Source of the DNA: G020348385 sp964410125
GTDB taxonomy: Bacteria; Acidobacteriota; Aminicenantia; Aminicenantales; Aminicenantaceae
Length of the DNA: 64,000 bases
Direction: 5' to 3'
Assembly (NCBI GenBank): GCA_964410125.1
Contig: CAYPGQ010000006.1
Coordinates: forward strand, 1 to 64,000
Both the position numbers and the translations under genes were made by a program. A model generated the notes under the pieces. The model had not been told where the DNA came from. It was given only the letters and a program-made list of their open reading frames with translations, and did not search any database. Of this stretch, positions 43,627 through 52,163 are shown piece after piece. How positions within the stretch are numbered: the stretch's first letter is position 1; every line of letters begins with the position of its first letter.

Positions 43627-45215
43627 GACTCTGCCTCCTCGTTCCTTATCGACCCGTGCTGTTTTAAATAATCCAACATTTCAGAAATCCGCTGGCTGCA
43701 ATTCTTCAGGGACCGGGGCAGATTCAACTTGGCCCCCTTCTCCACCAACGGTATGAATTTGTCCAAATCCAAGCCTGACCCTCGCGTGGTAAGAGCAATG
43801 CGGAGAGGGTGATAAAGGTCTCTTCCCTTGCAGCCAGTATTCTGCTTTATTTCTTGAGTTATGGTTACAAATCGTTCATAGTCGAACTGTTTAACGTCCG
43901 CGATTTTTTGTCCTAACAGGCTGATAACTTTTGATGCACAATCCCCTTCCACCTCCTTTTTTGTTTCCTCATCCATCTCCCGAGGGGAGTATTGGAATAA
44001 CATGGCCATTTGAGATGGGAAATCCGCGAATCGGTCCACACGTTCGATGAATATTTTCACGACCGTTTCCAGCCAGTCCCAATGGGCATCTGTCATTTCT
44101 TCTGGTAAAAGTTCAGCCGTTTTCATGTGAGGATAGGCCATCTCTGCCATTTGCCGTACAGACAGAGCTTTGGCATGCTGCCGATTGATCCAATAGAGTT
44201 TATCATAATCAAAAATAGCGGCTGACCGGCTTATCTTTTTCAAATCGAAAAACTGGATCAGTTCCTCCCTTGATAAAACCTCTTTATCCTCAGGGGGAGC
44301 CCATCCCAACAGAGCCAGATAATTGAAAAGAGCGGAAGAGAGCACACCATCCTTCTGGAACTGGTCAACGGCCGTAGCTCCATGACGTTTGCTCAACCGT
44401 GCATTGTCCCTTCCCATCACCATCGAAAGGTGGACAAACTGCGGCGGGATACAAGATAAAGCCTGGTAAACGAGAACCTGGCGGGGCGTGTTGGAAATAT
44501 GATCCTCCCCCCTTATCACATGGGTTATTTCCATCAGGGAATCATCCACCGCAACGGCAAAATTATAGGCCGGATGTCCGGTGGATCGAACAATGATCGG
44601 GTCCCCGATCAAGCCCAAATCAAACTTGAGCTCACCCCTCACAAGATCTCGGAATGTCAATTCTCCTCTATCTGGAGTTCGCAACCTTACGGAGGCTTTT
44701 TCCCCATCCTGAATCCTCTTGAGGGCCTCTGCAGCAGAAATATTTTTGCATTTCCCACTGTAGATGGCCACACCATTTTTTGCCAGCGCTTCTTTTCTTT
44801 CCGCCTCCAGGTCTTCCGGTGAGCAAAAACAGTGATAAGCTTTTCCCATATCCAAGAGTCTTTGTGTGCAATCCCTGTAGCTATCCAGCCGAAGAGATTG
44901 TCTGTACGGGCCAAAGGCCCCTCCCACATCCGGGCCTTCATCCCAATCCAATCCGAGCCACAGCAGGTCTTCCATCAGTTTTTCCTCATATTCCAAAGCA
45001 GACCGCTCGATATCCGTGTCCTCGATCCTCAAGATATAGGTTCCTTTTTGCTGGCGGGCGAACAACCAATTGAACAGAGCTGTCCGCGCATTTCCCACAT
45101 GCAGAAATCCCGTGGGACTGGGCGCAAACCGTACTCTGATGTTTTCCACCGCAGATAATACTAATACATTTTGTCCAAAAACCCAAATTCCTATTCGGCA
45201 ATATGAAATCCTCAT
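43623..45215 (-). CDS. gltX: Glutamyl-tRNA synthetase
   Basis: A class I synthetase of up to 530 residues. The HIGH box is FAPSPTGFLHVGNARTALFN and the KMSKS-like box is ARLSKRHGATAVDQF. ATG 45215 has AGGA eight bases upstream and adds about 22 residues relative to family members; GTG 45149, directly before ENIRVRFAPSPTG, is the conservative choice but has no visible ribosome site. It charges tRNA-Glu. Coupled to glnS. Because GlnS is present the enzyme is presumably discriminating (inference). Confidence 0.92.
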   Translation of the reverse strand: MRISYCRIGIWVFGQNVLVLSAVENIRVRFAPSPTGFLHVGNARTALFNWLFARQQKGTYILRIEDTDIERSALEYEEKLMEDLLWLGLDWDEGPDVGGAFGPYRQSLRLDSYRDCTQRLLDMGKAYHCFCSPEDLEAERKEALAKNGVAIYSGKCKNISAAEALKRIQDGEKASVRLRTPDRGELTFRDLVRGELKFDLGLIGDPIIVRSTGHPAYNFAVAVDDSLMEITHVIRGEDHISNTPRQVLVYQALSCIPPQFVHLSMVMGRDNARLSKRHGATAVDQFQKDGVLSSALFNYLALLGWAPPEDKEVLSREELIQFFDLKKISRSAAIFDYDKLYWINRQHAKALSVRQMAEMAYPHMKTAELLPEEMTDAHWDWLETVVKIFIERVDRFADFPSQMAMLFQYSPREMDEETKKEVEGDCASKVISLLGQKIADVKQFDYERFVTITQEIKQNTGCKGRDLYHPLRIALTTRGSGLDLDKFIPLVEKGAKLNLPRSLKNCSQRISEMLDYLKQHGSIRNEEAES

Positions 45216-45500
45216 TGATATTTTCCTACTAATTCTATTTATTTACCCGGATTATTCACGAGCCTTGTTTGATGTATATGCGAGGCACAGGGTATGCAAC
45301 TGTGGTTATCCAGCGCAAATGCCCTTTAATGAACCAAGTGTATTAAGATCGCCTGTCAGTTAGATAAAAATTTCCGATGAAAATATAAGGATGCTATCTT
45401 AAAAATGTTCGTATTGTCATTTGCAGCAATATCAGGATGATATTCTGATATTGCTGGAATCATGAGAATTACCAGCATTTTTCATGAATAATTAATGTGA

Positions 45501-45591
45501 TTCTCTTCCATTTTGTTTGGGTAAACTCTAATGGAAAAAGACATCAGGTGTGTCCGCAGCGCCGAGAAGGGCACTCCAGACATGCCTGATG
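45501..45591 (+). repeat. Element copy A: conserved block plus nested hairpin
   Basis: Positions 45501-45570 align without gaps to 55294-55363 with 47 identities of 70 (24 of 30 in the first 30). The shared core has TTCTCT at the start, GGTAAACT twenty bases on, and after exactly 18 bases AGG then TGTCC and AGC. The nested hairpin CATCAGG/CCTGATG follows. A perfect 12 bp hairpin lies 44 bp upstream, matching the layout of copy B. Confidence 0.7.
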
Positions 45592-45673
45592 GCAAAGAAA
45601 CACCTTTAAAGTAATGCTTACACAATATTGAAGAGAACTATTCGGGATAAATTTTTATGAACTATCCAGGCTA

Positions 45674-45722
45674 GAAAGGCTGTAGTTTTTCCGGATCCCA
45701 TGGAAACTGCAGCCTTTTTTTT
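45674..45722 (+). terminator. Strong intrinsic terminator, plus strand
   Basis: AAGGCTGTAGTTT pairs with AAACTGCAGCCTT around an inner TTCC..GGAA stem, followed by eight T. In the opposite direction only TTTC follows, so it best ends a rightward transcript from the gene-free region. It may act less well for the leftward ispF transcript. Confidence 0.75.
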
Positions 45723-46200
45723 ATTCCAATCCCAGAAGCGCTTGCGCTACAACCGCGATGGCCTCTCCTTGTCCGATGGGTCCGATCCCCTCATTGGTTT
45801 TGGCTTTAATGCCGAGGTCATTTGCCTGTATTTGGAGAAGGGGACACAAAACCTGTTTCATCTTGGCGATATGCGGACCGATTTTGGGGGATTCCGCTAT
45901 GATGATGCAGTCTATATTATGGATACTCCCGCTTTTTTTGCGTACCTGGTCCATGATGATTTCCAAAAGTTTTGTGCTTTGGATATTTCGATATTGGAGA
46001 TCGGTATCCGGAAAATATTGTCCGATATCTCCCTCCCCTATGGCTCCCAACAAGGCATCGATGATGGCGTGTATCAAGCAATCCCCGTCTGAATGCCCGG
46101 TCAATCCTTTGGAAAAGGGTATTTTGACGCCGCCAAGAAAAAGCTTCTTTCCCTCTTGAAGCCTGTGGATATCATACCCAATACCGATTTTAATTCTCAA
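45721..46200 (-). CDS. ispF: 2-C-methyl-D-erythritol 2,4-cyclodiphosphate synthase
   Basis: A protein of 159 residues. The metal-binding N-terminus IKIGIGYDIHRLQEGKK (Asp-x-His) and the motifs KGLTGHSDGDCLIHAIIDAL, GDIGQYFPDTD and KTNEGIGPIGQGEAIAV are complete. It cyclises CDP-ME 2-phosphate in the MEP isoprenoid pathway. It overlaps ispD by 11 bp, as in many bacteria where both are adjacent or fused. Confidence 0.95.
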   Translation of the reverse strand: MRIKIGIGYDIHRLQEGKKLFLGGVKIPFSKGLTGHSDGDCLIHAIIDALLGAIGEGDIGQYFPDTDLQYRNIQSTKLLEIIMDQVRKKSGSIHNIDCIIIAESPKIGPHIAKMKQVLCPLLQIQANDLGIKAKTNEGIGPIGQGEAIAVVAQALLGLE

Positions 46201-46855
46201 TCAACGCCTCCGCTATTTTCAGGTCTTCGGTTGTCGTGATTTTCATGTTCCTCTGGTCACCCGGGACAACAAAGACATCCTTTCCTAGCCTTTCCACAAG
46301 AACGGCCTCATCCGTCCCGTAAAAATGGTCTTCCATCGCATGAACAAAAGCTTCCTTGAGCAGAGAAACGGAAAAGCCCTGAGGAGTCTGGACCCTGAAA
46401 AGCTGCCTTCTTTCTTCTGTCCGGAGAACCTTTTGTTCCTCCACGCATTTGATCGTATCTTCCAAAGGAACAACGGGAATCACCGCCCCTTTTTCCCTTG
46501 AGGCGTCGATAATCCTCCCGATCAGATCCTTCCCGACCAAAGGCCGCGCACCATCGTGGACGAGGATGATCTCGGTCTCCTGCATATCCACACAGCTCAG
46601 CCCAGAGTAAACAGAGTCTTGCCTTTTTTCTCCTCCTCTGGCAATGGCGGCGATCTTTGTGTACCTGTTCAGATATTCGTCTCCCGACTGATCCCGCCCC
46701 AGCACAAGGATAATGTTGTCGATCGCTTCGTGTTCTTCGAATTTTTCCAAGCTCCAGTCCAAGATGGTTTTTCCCTTTAGCAGAGCAACCTGTTTGGCCG
46801 CACCGAACCGTTTTCCCTTCCCTGCAGCAACGATTATCGCTGAAACTTTATTCAT
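46190..46855 (-). CDS. ispD: 2-C-methyl-D-erythritol 4-phosphate cytidylyltransferase
   Basis: A protein of 221 residues. Motifs AIIVAAGKGKRFGAAKQVAL, LVHDGARPLVGKDLI, VVPLEDTIKCVEEQ and RVQTPQGFSVSLLKEAF define IspD. It couples MEP with CTP. It overlaps the PIN/TRAM gene by 4 bp; ispD next to yacL/radA is the usual arrangement in several phyla. Confidence 0.94.
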   Translation of the reverse strand: MNKVSAIIVAAGKGKRFGAAKQVALLKGKTILDWSLEKFEEHEAIDNIILVLGRDQSGDEYLNRYTKIAAIARGGEKRQDSVYSGLSCVDMQETEIILVHDGARPLVGKDLIGRIIDASREKGAVIPVVPLEDTIKCVEEQKVLRTEERRQLFRVQTPQGFSVSLLKEAFVHAMEDHFYGTDEAVLVERLGKDVFVVPGDQRNMKITTTEDLKIAEALIEN

Positions 46856-47844
46856 CCAAATTCTTCTTCGTTGTAACGGCCAAAGATCATTTTCCCCACA
46901 GTTGTCTGGAGAACAGAGGTCACGGTGATTTCGACGTTTTGCCCGATCATCTTGCGGGAGTTATCAACGACAACCATGGTTCCATCATCCAAATAGGCCA
47001 CTCCTTGATCTTTCTCTTTTCCTTCCTTAAGGATAAACACATTGACCATTTCACCTGGAAGCACAACCGGTTTTAAGGCATTGGCCAGTTCGTTGATGTT
47101 GAGGACCGCGACACCCTGAAGCTGGGCGACCTTGTTCAGGTTAAAATCATTGGTGATGATTTTGGCATCCATGTGTTTGGCCAATTCGATCAATTTGGAA
47201 TCCACATCATTGATCTCAGGAAAATCCAGTTCGGTTATCACGATGGAAACACGCGAAGATTTTTGGAGTTGATCCAACACATCCAGGCCCCGTCTTCCTC
47301 TCTGCCTCTTGACACTGTCAGCGGAATCTGCCACAAGCTGCAGCTCTTTGAGGATAAACTGGGGAACGACCAAATCGCCGTCGATGAAGTCCGTGTCACA
47401 AATATCGGAGATCCGGCCATCGATGATCACGCTCGTATCAAGTATTTTGTGACTCCTTCCGGTGTTTTCCTCCTTGAAAAAACGAGTAAGATAGGTGGGA
47501 TCAAGCCACTCGTGCTTTCGCGTTCCGACCAAAAAACCGATATAGGGCATGATGACGAGGAAAAATATCCTGATGAACGTTGTGGTCGCATCTTCTTGTG
47601 CTATGTTCTGGTAAATGGCTCCCAGTCCCCAGCCTATCAACACGCCGGCAAATGTGCCGAGAGTGCCACTCCATATGACCTTAAACTGACTCTTTCTGAT
47701 CCGAGTCTCCAGATAAATGAAAAGAACGCTCAAAAGAAAGCCAGCCAGAATACCATAATAACCGGAAATTTGAAACGGCGGAAAAAAGTATCCCGCAGCG
47801 GATATTATGGCAACAACGAATAAACGAAATATTATAACGCCCAT
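46852..47844 (-). CDS. PIN/TRAM-domain membrane protein (YacL family)
   Basis: A protein of 330 residues. Four hydrophobic segments occupy about residues 1-105; a PIN nuclease fold follows (KILDTSVIIDGRISDICDTD; HMDAKIITNDFNLNKVAQ with conserved Asp residues), then a C-terminal TRAM domain (DQGVAYLDDGTMVVVDNSRK). The family is thought to act on RNA but its substrate is not established. It stands between radA and ispD, its normal place. Confidence 0.9.
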   Translation of the reverse strand: MGVIIFRLFVVAIISAAGYFFPPFQISGYYGILAGFLLSVLFIYLETRIRKSQFKVIWSGTLGTFAGVLIGWGLGAIYQNIAQEDATTTFIRIFFLVIMPYIGFLVGTRKHEWLDPTYLTRFFKEENTGRSHKILDTSVIIDGRISDICDTDFIDGDLVVPQFILKELQLVADSADSVKRQRGRRGLDVLDQLQKSSRVSIVITELDFPEINDVDSKLIELAKHMDAKIITNDFNLNKVAQLQGVAVLNINELANALKPVVLPGEMVNVFILKEGKEKDQGVAYLDDGTMVVVDNSRKMIGQNVEITVTSVLQTTVGKMIFGRYNEEEFG

Positions 47845-47867
47845 TTTAAAAAACCTTATAACAAATA

Positions 47868-49226
47868 TTAAAATATAATGCCCAAAGCTTCTTTTATATT
47901 GCTCACTCCAGCCAAATCCACATCAGAGACCCCGTCTTTTTCCAACTGTGAAAGGTTTCCTTTGGGAAGAACGACCGTATTGAAGCCCAAAGAAACGGCT
48001 TCCTTGATCCTGGATAGAGGTTGGTTGACAGAGCGGACTTCCCCGCTCAGCCCCACCTCGCCAAAAAGAGCAAAATCCGGAGGGATGGCTTTGTTTTTCA
48101 AGCAGGATACGACAGCCATGATGGCGGCTAAATCCACCGCCGGTTCATCAAGCACCAATCCACCCGCCACATTCAAGTAGATATCCTCCCCGGCAAACCC
48201 AAATCCCAGTTTTCTCTCGATAATAGCCAACAACATAGCAGTCCGGAAATGATCCAGTCCTACGGTCATCCGCCTGGGATTCCCGGAAAACAGTGTTGGA
48301 GAAACCAAGGCTTGGATCTCGGCCAACAGAGGCCGCGATCCCTTGATCGTACAGACCACCACGCTCCCGGTCTCATCCTTGGGCCTTTCTTTCAGGAAAA
48401 AGGCCGATGGGTTGGAAATGGCTTGAAGCCCGTGGGCCCCCATTTCAAAAATGGCAAGCTCAGAAATGGGGCCGAACCTATTCTTCAGGGCCCGCAATAC
48501 TCTATGGCTGTGATCCCTTTCTCCCTCAAAATAGAGCACCACATCCACCATGTGCTCCAGCGATTTAGGACCAGCCAGAGATCCTTCTTTGGTTATATGT
48601 CCTATCAGGAAACTGGAAATTTGGTTTTTCTTGGCAAACCGGAAAACCTGGTTGGTGACCTCCCTTACCTGGCTGATCGTCCCGGGGCTGGAAGTAAGTT
48701 TTGCAGAATAGATGCTCTGGACCGAATCCATCACAAATATCTGCGGTCTCAGTTTCTCAGCCTGGGAAATGATTCTCTCCAGATTTGTCTCCGCCAACAG
48801 ATACAGACTGCCGTCAGAAATCCCTAGGCGTTCCCCTCGCATTTTGATCTGTTCCAGGGATTCCTCTCCGGAAACGTACAGCACCTTCTCCCCTTTTAAA
48901 CAAAAATCACGACTCACCTGGAGAAGCAGGGTGGACTTGCCTATTCCCGGCTCCCCGCCGATCAAAACCAGCGAACCCAGGACAACCCCTCCGCCCATGA
49001 CACGGTCAAGCTCTTTGATGCCTGTTTCTGCCCTCTTTTTTTTCGCATCTTTGACATCCTTATAAAGGAGTGGCTCCGATGGGGAAAAGGAATAGTCAGC
49101 TTGGATTTCCTCAGCAACCTCCTCGATAAAAGAGTTCCACTCCCCACAACTGGGACACCTGCCAAGCCATTTGGGCGAATGGGACCCGCAATGTTGGCAG
49201 ATAAAGACAGCTTTGCTCTTCATCAA
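47868..49226 (-). CDS. radA: DNA repair protein RadA
   Basis: A protein of 452 residues. The N-terminal zinc finger is CQHCGSHSPKWLGRCPSCGE; Walker A is GGEPGIGKSTLLLQ; the KNRFG motif is present (LRALKNRFGPISELAI); the C-terminal Lon-like domain ends with SLGFNTVVLPKGN and LGIIF. It processes branched recombination intermediates as a helicase. Its start overlaps the stop of the MCE gene by 4 bp. Confidence 0.95.
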   Translation of the reverse strand: MMKSKAVFICQHCGSHSPKWLGRCPSCGEWNSFIEEVAEEIQADYSFSPSEPLLYKDVKDAKKKRAETGIKELDRVMGGGVVLGSLVLIGGEPGIGKSTLLLQVSRDFCLKGEKVLYVSGEESLEQIKMRGERLGISDGSLYLLAETNLERIISQAEKLRPQIFVMDSVQSIYSAKLTSSPGTISQVREVTNQVFRFAKKNQISSFLIGHITKEGSLAGPKSLEHMVDVVLYFEGERDHSHRVLRALKNRFGPISELAIFEMGAHGLQAISNPSAFFLKERPKDETGSVVVCTIKGSRPLLAEIQALVSPTLFSGNPRRMTVGLDHFRTAMLLAIIERKLGFGFAGEDIYLNVAGGLVLDEPAVDLAAIMAVVSCLKNKAIPPDFALFGEVGLSGEVRSVNQPLSRIKEAVSLGFNTVVLPKGNLSQLEKDGVSDVDLAGVSNIKEALGIIF

Positions 49227-50596
49227 AATCCAAATCTCATTCCCAGATAAAATTCCCTTTTTTCCGATAACGTGAAATCATCCAATCCCACAAGGATATG
49301 AACATATTTGGAGGCTACAAAGCTTGTCCAGGCCCGAAACCGGGGCCGTGGATTTCGGTTGAAATCGAAGCTCTCGAGCGTGAATATCACCCTGTCTTTG
49401 AATGCATACAAATCCAACCCGACACCGAACTTAGATTCCATGATCCCGGCTCGAGGAGCAAAAACACCCCAGCGGATTCCCCCCTGGGCAGAATATGTGA
49501 ATTTATCCTGCCAGGGATCCCTAACGATTTGGGCGAGCAAAAACTTGTCAGAGGTGGGCCAAAACCCAACAGAAAGGGCCCCTCTGAACAATTCGCTCTT
49601 GGCGAAATACTCTGCCCTTAATCCCATATCCACTCGCAAACTTGAAGCCGGGGTTATAACAGCTTGCACATCTTTTATGGTTTTTTCCGTCCTCTCGTAC
49701 AGGCTCGGATCTTCGATCAGTTTTCCCAGCGTGCCTTCTCCTTTATTTATCTTTTCCAAGGATTCGCTCAGAGTTTTTAAGGCCTCTTCCGTCCTGGATA
49801 TCAATTCCTTGATCCCCTCTAAATTTCCTTTCAGATTTCCCCTGTTCTCCTCTACCGTATCCTTAAGGAGATGGATGAGTTCATCCAGATTCTGTGAGAT
49901 AGATTGGACATCCTGATCAAAGGTATCTATCGCCTGCGCAGCCTTATCCAGGCTCTGGGTAACATGAGGCTTGCTTTCACTGAGAAATTCATTAAGCTCT
50001 GCTGATACCATGGAAAGGTTTTGGAGAATTTCCTTTATATTTACACGTGCCTCACCCTCTCCTAACAAATCTCGCAAGGCCTTGCTTGTGCTTTTGATGT
50101 CGTCCCCGACAGAAGAGAGGATTATCCCCAATTGATCAAAACTAACCGGGGGTAAACTCCCGATCGTTCCTCCGGATTGCGCGATTTCATCTTTTGCACC
50201 CGGTGTTATTTCGATATACTTTTCTCCCAAAAGTCCGAGGGAGGCCAGAGTAGCCTTGGAATCCCGCCTGATCTCGACTTGCGGATTGATCTCCATGGCG
50301 ACTTCTGCCTTGCTGCCTTTGAGACTGATGGCCTTAACAGCGCCCACCTTTACACCTGCCATGCGGACCACGGTCTTTTTTTCCAAACCAGCCACTGTGC
50401 CAAAATGGGTGTACAGCGTATAGCCTTTCTGCTCGAACAGCGTGCTGAAATCTCCCACCACAAAAATAAACACCGCAAGGATGATCAGGCCAACCGCCAG
50501 GAAAATACCGACTTTTATTTCCTGCCGAAAACCTTTCTTCTGGCTTTCATCCGGATACCCTGGCTCTTCCTTTTTCCTTTTTTTGAATATGCCCAT
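49223..50596 (-). CDS. mlaD: MCE-domain lipid transport protein (MlaD-like) with C-terminal barrel-like extension
   Basis: A protein of 457 residues. An N-terminal anchor (VGIFLAVGLIILAVFIFVVG) precedes one MCE domain (YTLYTHFGTVAGLEKKTVVR, LGEKYIEITPG). A long helical, coiled-coil part spans about residues 160-310. The last ~140 residues change character: strands rich in aromatics (RGALSVGFWPTSDKFLLAQI; YSAQGGIRWGVFAPRAGIME) and a terminal FYLGMRFGF ending in Phe, as in outer-membrane barrel signals. Together with MlaE and MlaF it should traffic phospholipid between membranes. MlaD of E. coli is about 180 residues and lacks this tail. Confidence 0.86.
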   Translation of the reverse strand: MGIFKKRKKEEPGYPDESQKKGFRQEIKVGIFLAVGLIILAVFIFVVGDFSTLFEQKGYTLYTHFGTVAGLEKKTVVRMAGVKVGAVKAISLKGSKAEVAMEINPQVEIRRDSKATLASLGLLGEKYIEITPGAKDEIAQSGGTIGSLPPVSFDQLGIILSSVGDDIKSTSKALRDLLGEGEARVNIKEILQNLSMVSAELNEFLSESKPHVTQSLDKAAQAIDTFDQDVQSISQNLDELIHLLKDTVEENRGNLKGNLEGIKELISRTEEALKTLSESLEKINKGEGTLGKLIEDPSLYERTEKTIKDVQAVITPASSLRVDMGLRAEYFAKSELFRGALSVGFWPTSDKFLLAQIVRDPWQDKFTYSAQGGIRWGVFAPRAGIMESKFGVGLDLYAFKDRVIFTLESFDFNRNPRPRFRAWTSFVASKYVHILVGLDDFTLSEKREFYLGMRFGF

Positions 50597-50630
50597 TTAA
50601 ATTTCTCTTATGTAAAATTTTCTTGATATG

Positions 50631-51383
50631 CTACCAATTTTCTATCGGTCCCTCGGCCGCCCCAGTGATAAACTGTTGGATTATAGAATTATTAGAGTCT
50701 CTGATCTCTGCGGGGGGACCGGTGGCGAGGATCTTTCCTTGATAGAGCATGGCAACCCGGTCCGCCACCTTATAAGTGCTGACCATGTCGTGCGTTATAA
50801 CAATAGACGTTACTTTCAGGTCATTTTTCATCTGTATGATCAAATTATTTATCGCATCCGCCCTTATCGGATCGATCCCGGTCGAGGGTTCATCATACAG
50901 AATAATTTCTGGCTTGTAGGCAATGGCCCGGGCTAGACCGACCCTTTTCCTCATCCCTCCGCTCAACTCAAATGGCATCAGGTTTTCAACTCCCCTCAAT
51001 CCCACGCGATGGAGCGCCTGGCGTGCCATCTGTTCGATCATCTGATGGGTGTGTTCTGTATACCTTTCCAGGCCAAAGCTGACATTCTGCAAAACCGTCA
51101 GGGAATCAAAAAGGGCCGCCCCTTGGAAAATCATTGCGAACTTGCGCCGGACCTTGTAGCGTTCCTCTTCGCTCAAACTTGTGATCTCCACTCCATCCAC
51201 ATAGATTTCGCCCCTATCCGGCATGATGAGGCCGATCAAGTGTTTAATCAAAATGCTTTTCCCGGAACCACTCTGTCCTATGATGACCAAAGTTTCGCCT
51301 CTTTCGACCTCCAAGTTTATGCCTTGAAGGACCTTATTTCCTCCAAAGGATTTATGCAAGTCAATAATGCGTATCATCATCAC
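50631..51383 (-). CDS. mlaF: Lipid transporter ATPase MlaF
   Basis: A protein of 250 residues: Walker A GQSGSGKSILIKHLIGL (Ile after the Ser, as in the Mkl/MlaF group), Q-loop FAMIFQGAALFDSLTV, signature ELSGGMRKRVGLARAIAYKP and Walker B IILYDEPSTGIDPI, then VITHDM. It energises the MlaE permease. It overlaps mlaE by 4 bp and lies 34 bp before mlaD, giving the order E-F-D. Confidence 0.94.
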   Translation of the reverse strand: MMMIRIIDLHKSFGGNKVLQGINLEVERGETLVIIGQSGSGKSILIKHLIGLIMPDRGEIYVDGVEITSLSEEERYKVRRKFAMIFQGAALFDSLTVLQNVSFGLERYTEHTHQMIEQMARQALHRVGLRGVENLMPFELSGGMRKRVGLARAIAYKPEIILYDEPSTGIDPIRADAINNLIIQMKNDLKVTSIVITHDMVSTYKVADRVAMLYQGKILATGPPAEIRDSNNSIIQQFITGAAEGPIENW

Positions 51384-52162
51384 AAATCCGCAGGCAGCGC
51401 TTTACTGAGAAAAAAGTTGAATATGAGAATAAGAATGCTGGAGATAACCACAGCCCTGGTGGTGGCCCTGCCCACGCCCTCAGCACCCGCCTCAGTCTTC
51501 AAGCCTTGCCAACACCCGATGATGGCGATAATACCTCCGAAGAAGGCTGCCTTGATCAAGCCGCTCCCTACATCCCAAAACTCCATGTAAAGCAAGGTGT
51601 TCCTTATGTATACAAACCGATTCACGCCCATGACAATAACGTTATAAAAATAACCCCCAAATATGCCGATGATGTCTCCATACAGGGTCAAACAGGGCAG
51701 CATGACAATACAGGCCAGGGTCCGGGGAACCACGAGATAACGGATTGGATCGGCTCCTAGGCTGACAAGGGCATCGATTTGCTCTGTGATCCGCATGGTG
51801 CCTATTTCGGCAGCCATCGAAGAGCCAACCCTTCCGGAAACCATCAGCCCCACCAGGATCGGGATCAATTCTTTGGAAAGGCTCAAGGAAATAATCGGGC
51901 CTCCGTATGCCTCGGATCCTGGCCCGATTAAGCGGTGAAACCCGGCATAGGTCTGGAGTCCGAAAACAAGCCCACTAAAAGCAGCAGTGAGAGAAACAAC
52001 GGGAAGAGATCGAACCCCGACCTCTTCGAGTTGGTAGATGAAAATTTCCCATTCCCATGGCTTTTTAAAGGTTCTCCTTATCGTTTGTCCAAGGAGAACC
52101 CCCACTTCTCCGATCTGTTGCAAAAAAAACAACAAAAACGTTTGTCTTTGACGAGGACACAT
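51380..52162 (-). CDS. mlaE: Lipid transporter permease MlaE
   Basis: A membrane protein of 260 residues from ATG 52162, one base after the dnaB stop; an upstream ATG at 52198 would lie inside dnaB. Motifs SLTAAFSGLVFGLQTYAGFH, VGLMVSGRVGSSMAAEIGTM, TEQIDALVSLGADPIRYLVV and GCWQGLKTEAGAEGVGRATT are standard MlaE (DUF140) features. It forms the inner-membrane channel of the ABC lipid transporter. mlaB and mlaC are not in the window. Confidence 0.94.
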   Translation of the reverse strand: MCPRQRQTFLLFFLQQIGEVGVLLGQTIRRTFKKPWEWEIFIYQLEEVGVRSLPVVSLTAAFSGLVFGLQTYAGFHRLIGPGSEAYGGPIISLSLSKELIPILVGLMVSGRVGSSMAAEIGTMRITEQIDALVSLGADPIRYLVVPRTLACIVMLPCLTLYGDIIGIFGGYFYNVIVMGVNRFVYIRNTLLYMEFWDVGSGLIKAAFFGGIIAIIGCWQGLKTEAGAEGVGRATTRAVVISSILILIFNFFLSKALPADL

Positions 52163-52163
52163 T

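Larger units (their letters stand above)
45240..45725 (+). ncRNA. Possible structured non-coding RNA / element region between gltX and ispF
   Basis: About 0.5 kb without a credible gene. In plus-strand order it shows: a perfect 12 bp hairpin (45424-45456); an interrupted helix GGAA..GAGAAT / ATTCTCTTCC; a CCATT..AATGG hairpin with GTTT/AAAC inside (45508-45535); a nested hairpin CATCAGG/CCTGATG with TGTGTC/GACATG (45542-45591); and a strong terminator at 45674-45722. The run of stems ending in a terminator suggests a plus-strand RNA. I did not recognise tmRNA, RNase P, 6S, SRP RNA or a known riboswitch. A remnant of a palindromic mobile element is an alternative. Confidence 0.4.

Noticed and set aside
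45070..45363. 97-codon plus-strand frame reaching into the gene-free region
   Set aside because: Half of it is antisense to gltX and it has no motif; the region is better explained as non-coding.
45501..45591. Integron attC site
   Set aside because: The GTTRRRY and RYYYAAC boxes of attC are not present in the right arrangement; no integron integrase nearby.
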